Assembly (NCBI GenBank): GCA_015501605.1
Contig: JADNRZ010000017.1
Location: 1 to 64,000 of the forward strand
Source of the DNA: Panaeolus papilionaceus
Taxonomy: Eukaryota > Basidiomycota > Agaricomycetes > Agaricales
Reading direction: 5' to 3'
Length of the DNA: 64,000 nucleotides
A program made the translations under genes and the position numbers. Below are positions 58,323-64,000 of the stretch, in pieces. The notes beneath the pieces were generated by a model. The model saw nothing but the letters and a program-made list of their open reading frames with translations. It had not been told where the DNA came from and did no database searches. The first letter of the stretch is position 1. Each line of letters opens with the position of its first letter.

Positions 58323-60293
58323 ATGTTACTGACCTTGCCAACTGAATTGATCCTGCTCGTTATTACGCAACCTCGCACCCTCAAACCGACAGATTACTAT
58401 GTCCTTTCACAAACATGCTGTACCCTCAAGCGCATTGCGCTCCCAATCTTCCTCTTTCACTGCGGTATCCATTCCACGACCCATATTTCGCTTCATATCC
58501 CCCGTTGGAACCCTTCCTCCTTGCGCGCGCCAGACGGCCTCATGGGTCTCAATCTTGCGGATTATATCACCCATATCGATGTTCTGAAGTGCTTTTTCCA
58601 GGATCCACATTTGACGACCAGTCGGAACGTTTCCCAGAAAGCCGAAGATCTCACTTTCGCCGTTGAACGCCTCTTGCGGTTCATCGGGCGCGTAGAGGTG
58701 GTCAAGCATGTTACAATCTCACTCGTTTGGGATCCATACTACATCGCGCCAAATGCGTCATTCATCCCCGTCGACAAACTCAACGCCTGGTCCACTAGTT
58801 TATCGACTCTCCTCGACTCTCTAGTGGAAAGGAAATGCGAAACCTTGACAATCCAATATAGATCTATGTTTGAACCCGCATTTCAATTCCGACAGGGGGG
58901 ATGGATGAAGAAGAAATTTAGTTCTCTTACCCGACAAGGCGGAGCATTCTTGCATGCTCTGAAGGAGAAGGAATACCCCCGGCTCGCATGGGAGTATGAT
59001 CTCCCAGCACATTTACACATCGAGGACCCTACCAGGCTGATAATGCATCCTACACTATCTCCTCTGGCCCAAGAAATGAACTGGATGACTGTCTTACGAA
59101 TCCATTCCGACGTCCTGGTCCGCCCTCCGATTCTTCCATGGACCCTTGGTCTACTTCGGAACTCTCCACACATTGCCGAGCTCTCCTTCGCACATGTCCT
59201 GTGCAGGAACGATGAGTGGAGGGTCGTCCTCAGCGCTATCAAGGATATCATCGGCAAACGGCTTTGTATGCTCACGTTGGGCGTAGAGTGTCCGGGGTTA
59301 GAAGGGGAAACCATCGTCGAGTTTCTTACTTATCTCGAAAACCTAACTCACCTCAGTATCGCCAAGCCCTTCCTTCGTGCGTTCAGAGATTTCGGGCAAG
59401 ATGGGAGGAACAAAGTCAACCTGTCCCTCACAAGGTTGAAGGAGTTGACTGGACCCCTGGATTTTGCGCAATTGGTTCTAGGATTTCAGCACCTGAGTCA
59501 TCGTCCCCAGTCATCGTTAGGCCCATACTCCACATCACTGACAAGACATCCACCATCCAATACCAAATCCCACCACCCTTTGCTCCTGCCTCTCACAAAA
59601 CCTCCTTGTCCTTCCTTGACCAAACTGACACTCTATCCTATCGGTTTTGGATACAGCGCTTCAGACTCTTCCGACTCGCTACGCTCACATTTTAAATCAT
59701 GCAAAGAAGTAACGGAATTTATTCAATTCGTCAACAATCAGGGCCGAACGTACAGCCTATACGTTGTTTTGGATATCCGAGGGGAAGTAGGGGAGCTTAA
59801 GGAAATGGTGGAACGAGGGGAGACCTCGCGGCGTGATACATTTGTCGTGCCCTCGTCACATACTAGTGGCACAGCGTTCAGCGCATTCGCGGCACTATCC
59901 GCTCCCTTCCAGCCGCCACTCTCTGCATCCCCACCTTCCTCGCCCATTTCATCGAACTCGGGATTAAGCGGGCAGGGATCAGATCTCGGTGCGTACACCA
60001 ACGTTTCTGAGCTCGTCCTCACCTGGTCTCCGTCCCGAATACGCGACCTATCTTCTCGCATGCTTTGCCGTTGGATCAGACTTTACGTCCCTCACTTACG
60101 AGTTGTCAAATTCGAAGGGGGTGTTTACGGTGATGATGATCCCACTGCTGTCGAGTCGGTGAAGAGTTTGAGAGACAAATTGATTGTCGAGTTGAAGAGA
60201 CTGAACGCGAATGCGGATGCGGATGAAGGGTGGTCTAAAATGCGGATTCAGGCTCTTGTTGTTGGTGGGCGAAGGATCGCCTTGGATAATTGA
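58323..60293 (+). CDS. F-box-like protein with degenerate leucine-rich repeats, 656 aa
   Basis: Intronless ORF. The N-terminus LLTLPTELILLVITQ, followed by YYVLSQTCCTLKRIALPIF, is the usual F-box-like start of Agaricomycete proteins. After it come irregular leucine-rich segments (LTLGVECPGLEG, LTHLSIAKPFLRAF), then a Ser/Pro-rich insert, and a final segment (LRVVKFEGGVYGDDD). Such proteins would link substrates to SCF ubiquitin ligases; no substrate can be inferred. The ATG at 58323 is the first in frame. Confidence 0.78.
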   Translation: MLLTLPTELILLVITQPRTLKPTDYYVLSQTCCTLKRIALPIFLFHCGIHSTTHISLHIPRWNPSSLRAPDGLMGLNLADYITHIDVLKCFFQDPHLTTSRNVSQKAEDLTFAVERLLRFIGRVEVVKHVTISLVWDPYYIAPNASFIPVDKLNAWSTSLSTLLDSLVERKCETLTIQYRSMFEPAFQFRQGGWMKKKFSSLTRQGGAFLHALKEKEYPRLAWEYDLPAHLHIEDPTRLIMHPTLSPLAQEMNWMTVLRIHSDVLVRPPILPWTLGLLRNSPHIAELSFAHVLCRNDEWRVVLSAIKDIIGKRLCMLTLGVECPGLEGETIVEFLTYLENLTHLSIAKPFLRAFRDFGQDGRNKVNLSLTRLKELTGPLDFAQLVLGFQHLSHRPQSSLGPYSTSLTRHPPSNTKSHHPLLLPLTKPPCPSLTKLTLYPIGFGYSASDSSDSLRSHFKSCKEVTEFIQFVNNQGRTYSLYVVLDIRGEVGELKEMVERGETSRRDTFVVPSSHTSGTAFSAFAALSAPFQPPLSASPPSSPISSNSGLSGQGSDLGAYTNVSELVLTWSPSRIRDLSSRMLCRWIRLYVPHLRVVKFEGGVYGDDDPTAVESVKSLRDKLIVELKRLNANADADEGWSKMRIQALVVGGRRIALDN

Positions 60294-60369
60294 TATCAAT
60301 GCGAATATTGTACAATACAAATTGTATGAGTATATGGCCCCTTGTCTAATATCACAGATGTGCGACATG

Positions 60370-61733
60370 CTAACCGCGGCGACGGGAAAATAAACCTGAC
60401 ATCCGCTGGGTCGCCTTTCCTATCAGGTTTTTTCCCTTGGGTTTAGTGGCACTTGGAGGGGTGTCAATGGACTGCGGCCTTGCTATTTCCAGAAACTCTT
60501 CAGGAAGCTCTACGGGCCCCAGCCTCTCGAGTTCTTCTTCCACAATTTCCAGAACATGGAGCGTCTTTTCCTTCTCCTCTGATAGGGCCTTGAGAAGAAT
60601 ATGATTGCCTTTATGTTCTTCGTCTCCCATGTCGTTGTTCAGTATTGTCACTTGTTGCTCAAGAGCAAATCTGCGCTCAATGAGGTTCCTGTAAAGGTTG
60701 GGAGCGAAGCTCGTTTTGGCCATTTCCTTCTTTAATCGACACATTTCCTCGAATCCAAAAAGTTTACCGGTACCGGTGCCACCATTCAAGCTCTGATTGA
60801 GAATATCCATGGCAGACTCATGGGTGTTCTCAAATTTGAGAAGGTCTGCTCCATTATCGATGAATTCCTGATGGGGTGAGGGTGAGTGAGACAGAAACTT
60901 GAAGCAGCAGCGAGACACATGAATCGTGATCAATGTTTACCTTCCAGTGATTGTTTCTTAGCTCCTCGAGCCTTACATTAGCCTTCTCCCTTTGTCTGTC
61001 GTTCCACAGGCGATCCCACATCGTCGTTACGACTGTGATATTTGCTGCGGTTTCATCTCCGGTGATAGCTTTGAACATGTCCAGAGCTTTGCCCTTAGTG
61101 CCAGCCATGCGATTGTCGGTTATCCGATCGAAGTACAAAATACGATCGACAACATCGACCTTGCTTTCAGCAAACTCAGGTGTAAGTTTAAAGGTATAGC
61201 TGCTAAGGAGATCATCTTGCATACTTTGCTTTCATCCATTCATCGACCATTCTCAAAGTTCTCGTTTCTGGAATCTGGTTATCCGAGAACCCGGGAGTGT
61301 CTATCAGGTAGACAGGCCAAGACGACACCTTGACGTTGTTGACGCGATAGACCGTGAGCTCCTGTGTGACTCCATCCAGCTGATCCTTAGAAATTCCAAG
61401 GTCTTTACTGTTTCCAATGCATTCAATGAACTAGGCTCGAGAGATTAGCTTTTGAGAGTCATTTGAAGCAGTTGAATGGAGCGATGGCTGTTTTTGGGAT
61501 AACAATCGAATTCGACAATGCTCACCGTGCTTTTACCAACACCAGTCAGGCCCATAAGACTACAGCAGCTCTATTAGTAAGGCGATTCGACATCCAGCCC
61601 CTTCAAAATTTGATGCATACAGAATTCTATAGGTAATGTCTTCTTTGAGCTTTATGGAATTTTCCACTGATATGGGTCCTGCGATGGATAACCTAGAATT
61701 GTATGTAGTGGGAGGCTGTGTTTCTGCATCCAT
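60370..61733 (-). CDS. P-loop GTPase (AIG1-like), copy 5, 357 aa
   Basis: Exons 61733-61621, 61559-61526, 61430-61225, 61163-60941 and 60867-60370. G1 is GLTGVGKST, G3 is DTPGFSD and the G4 region is TTMWD. The C-terminus is a charged coiled coil (ALSEEKEKTLHVLEIVEEE) ending GLFSRRRG. Intron positions match copies 1 and 3, so all share one ancestor, but this is the most diverged. It is intact, and adjacent to copy 3 on the same strand. Confidence 0.85.
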
Positions 61734-62025
61734 AATTAAAGGTACCAGGCTTAGATCGATGTCCAAATGTCAGTTATCTTTGTTGTTACAGAAGAAGAGG
61801 CTCGTGGGATGTTTCCGCGACTGAGTCCGATGGTCTGAAACAGGAAGAATTTACTATAACTGAACAACGACGCAAAACACAGTGATAAACGAAAGACGTC
61901 AAGTTTATTCGATGCCGACAAATCTTTAGGTAGAAGGCTCAAATAGTCAACGTGTTCTAAGTGCCTATAAATTACAGAGTGATAGTGTTTGTAACCTGTC
62001 GCTGCCAAAGGATCGAGGAATTTCA

Positions 62026-63320
62026 TCACTGGTTAGCGTCATCGGTCTTCTTTCCTCTATGCCACAATTGTTGGAAACGACCCTTTGCCCTCTGAAAAGT
62101 TCCATTCGAAGCCTGATTTCTGCTAGTGCTGGAATTGGGTGTCGTTGAGCGAGCGAGGTCCGATTTCTCTTTGAATTCCTCCATATCCGTTTCAAATGCC
62201 TGCAAAACATTCTTCACATTCGACAGTTCATTTGTTAATAGAGCCACCAGCTCCGGGCAGGCCCTTGTCGTCTCTTGAGCAAGATCGTCCTCTATTCCTT
62301 TTACTCTCTGTTTTAATCCGTCGATTCTCTCTTGGAGGTTTTGTTGAAACAACGGGCCAAACGACCTAGACCGAATTGGTCGATGTACGTCAAATGCAGC
62401 CCAATCTTGAAAGTTGATTAAATCTATGGCCTTCCGCAGTACCTCTACAGCAGAATCCTGTGTATTAGTGAATTTCGCAACTCTAGCGCCGTGATCAATC
62501 AGGTCCTATGAGCTGATCTGAGCACTATCCTATGATGTTACAATGTGAACCGCGCACCTTCCAATGTTCACTCTGCAGCTGCATAAATCGCGTTTGGGCC
62601 CTCTCCCTTTGACTTTCGGTTGAAACCTCATCCCACATAGTAGTCACCAGCGTTACCGCCTTAGCCGTCCGTTTGGGATCACCGATTAGCTGCTTGAACA
62701 GCGATACCAACCTCCTTTTACTGCCAGGGAGCCTCGTGTCTGTAATCCTGTCAAAGTACAGAATAAAGGCAATGGTCCCAAATCCCATGCTATATTGTGC
62801 AAGTTTTAATGTGTTTTGGTTTTATGAATTCCGGAGGTCATCGACTCGCCTTTTCTTTACCCACTCCCGAATCAGGTTTATCACCCTGAGCTCTGATATA
62901 TTGCAGTCAGCAAACCCAGGCGCATCTATGAGGTATATACCGGCGGATAGTGCTAGTCTGATGTTCACCACCTCATAGGCGGTGACCTCTTGTGTAAATC
63001 CGTCCAACTGATCCCTAGCAATACCAAGAGAACCATCTCCAGACAAACACTCAATGAACTAATGCAGTGCCAGACTGCCGATCAGTAACGAGTCCTCCAG
63101 GACAATGATCCGTGTCCTACATTGCTCTTCCCAGACCCAGTAGGCCCTAACAGTCTGAGTTTGGCACGCATTAGCTTGATTCAAAAATACAGTCTGAGTA
63201 CACGTTTCCATACAGGATAGTGGTTGCAAAGAATGGGATTCTCTTCTGGGCCCGCGCAGGACGAACGGAAATGGGACCCCTGATTGACATTCCATCTCCC
63301 CGCGTTTCTTGTGAAGTCAT
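62026..63320 (-). CDS. P-loop GTPase copy 3, 353 aa, intact sister of copy 2
   Basis: Exons 63320-63214, 63154-63121, 63058-62850, 62789-62558 and 62505-62026. G1 is GPTGSGKS, G3 is DAPGFAD and the G4 region is TTMWD. The C-terminal coiled coil (LQERIDGLKQRVKGIEDD) is followed by a basic tail. The third intron has the donor AG|GCGAGT; the homologous intron of copy 1 has GTTAGT at the same site. All positions damaged in copy 2 are sound here. Confidence 0.85.
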
Positions 63321-63726
63321 ATGTCTAGCTGCTGGGGTTGAGCTGATGATAGACTGTTGGTATATAGACTCTGAAATGTGGTTCTATGATACAATTGAGG
63401 GAATATGGGTACATCGCCGGTAAGACACCACCTGAAGTGGTCACTCGCAGTCACGAGCCCATCTATTTCGGGATCACAGGACCAGGCGTGAGGTTTGTGC
63501 GTATTGTTACTGTCACGCGTATTGTTACTGTCACGGTAGGCCAACGCCTAGGGTTTGATATTTTATGCGCTAGGTTCACAATCGCAATACAATGACTAGT
63601 ATTCTAACCTGAGCGCTGAGCTTCAAGCTTCGATATAAATGTGATATCAAAATTGGGGCCATGCTAAAATTAGATAAGAAATTCTGTAAGGTACATCCGA
63701 TGCCGAGGGTGAAAGTCTGACAGGGG

Positions 63727-64000
63727 TCACGCTTTCCCCCAGAAATGCTTAAGCCGTTGCTTGGTTTTATCAAGTTTCTCGCGAACGCCCAAATGTTTGC
63801 GAGGCTCGGGTTTGGGCTCGGGAGGGGGACCAAACTCCTCTAGCTCCTTCTCGAACATACGAAGGTCCATCTCCAGCTCTGTCCTCTCCTTGGATAACAC
63901 ATCAAATAGCTCCGCATTAGCGATCGTTGACTCGTCCTTCAGATCTTCCTCGACGGCTCTGAGTCGTTGCCGCTGTGCTTCGATCCTTTCCAGGAGGTTT
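63727..64000 (-). CDS. P-loop GTPase copy 4, C-terminal part only
   Basis: The minus-strand frame reads EAQRQRLRAVEEDLKDE, then PRKHLGVREKLDKTKQRL and KHFWGKA and stop, the homologue of the end of copy 1. The G domain lies beyond the right edge. With copy 3 it forms the inverted counterpart of the pair at 21331-24227. Confidence 0.75.
   Translation of the reverse strand, partial: NLLERIEAQRQRLRAVEEDLKDESTIANAELFDVLSKERTELEMDLRMFEKELEEFGPPPEPKPEPRKHLGVREKLDKTKQRLKHFWGKA

Overview
The window reads as nuclear DNA of a mushroom-forming basidiomycete (Agaricomycetes). Introns are mostly 45-70 bp with GTRNGT donors, and the gene set is fungal: a VSB1-type vacuolar SulP transporter, CFIm25, DUS3, a GH11 xylanase with a fungal cellulose-binding module, TPR-CHAT and F-box proteins, and farnesylated mating-pheromone precursors ending in CaaX boxes. 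The species cannot be named from the sequence.

Left part (1-21 kb): two unrecognised multi-exon genes on the minus strand (one leaves the window), a possible solo LTR, a TPR-CHAT gene broken by one in-frame TAG, a 19-exon VSB1-like transporter, a fragment of another gene, a decayed XPG/Rad2 nuclease and a frameshifted Ndc10-like (Crypton-derived) gene.

Middle part (21-50 kb): an accessory region made of duplications and transposons. It holds a tandem pair of P-loop GTPases (one dead), an intact CFIm25 gene, and two copies of a roughly 3-kb block that each carry a divergent pair of a 94-137 aa unrecognised protein. Between those blocks sit a Mutator-like element carrying a RecQ fragment and a gypsy RT scrap. 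Then comes a scattered set of pheromone precursor genes: two intact copies on opposite arms of a large inverted repeat, a third intact gene, one without a start codon, one split by a TIR element, and C-terminal scraps. A single-pass membrane protein gene lies between the inverted arms. No STE3-type pheromone receptor was seen.

Right part (50-64 kb): conserved DUS3 and the GH11-CBM1 xylanase on the minus strand, a 3-kb gap, an F-box-like protein on the plus strand, and three more GTPases on the minus strand. Two of these (62.0-64.0 kb) are the inverted counterpart of the tandem pair at 21.3-24.5 kb, so an inverted GTPase duplication flanks about 37 kb that contains all the pheromone material.

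The most interesting system is the expanding and decaying pheromone array: duplication, inversion, a transposon inside one pheromone gene with a clean 6-bp target duplication, and a microhomology-type deletion that left only the last codons of another. Exon coordinates were derived by hand from splice signals and reading frame.
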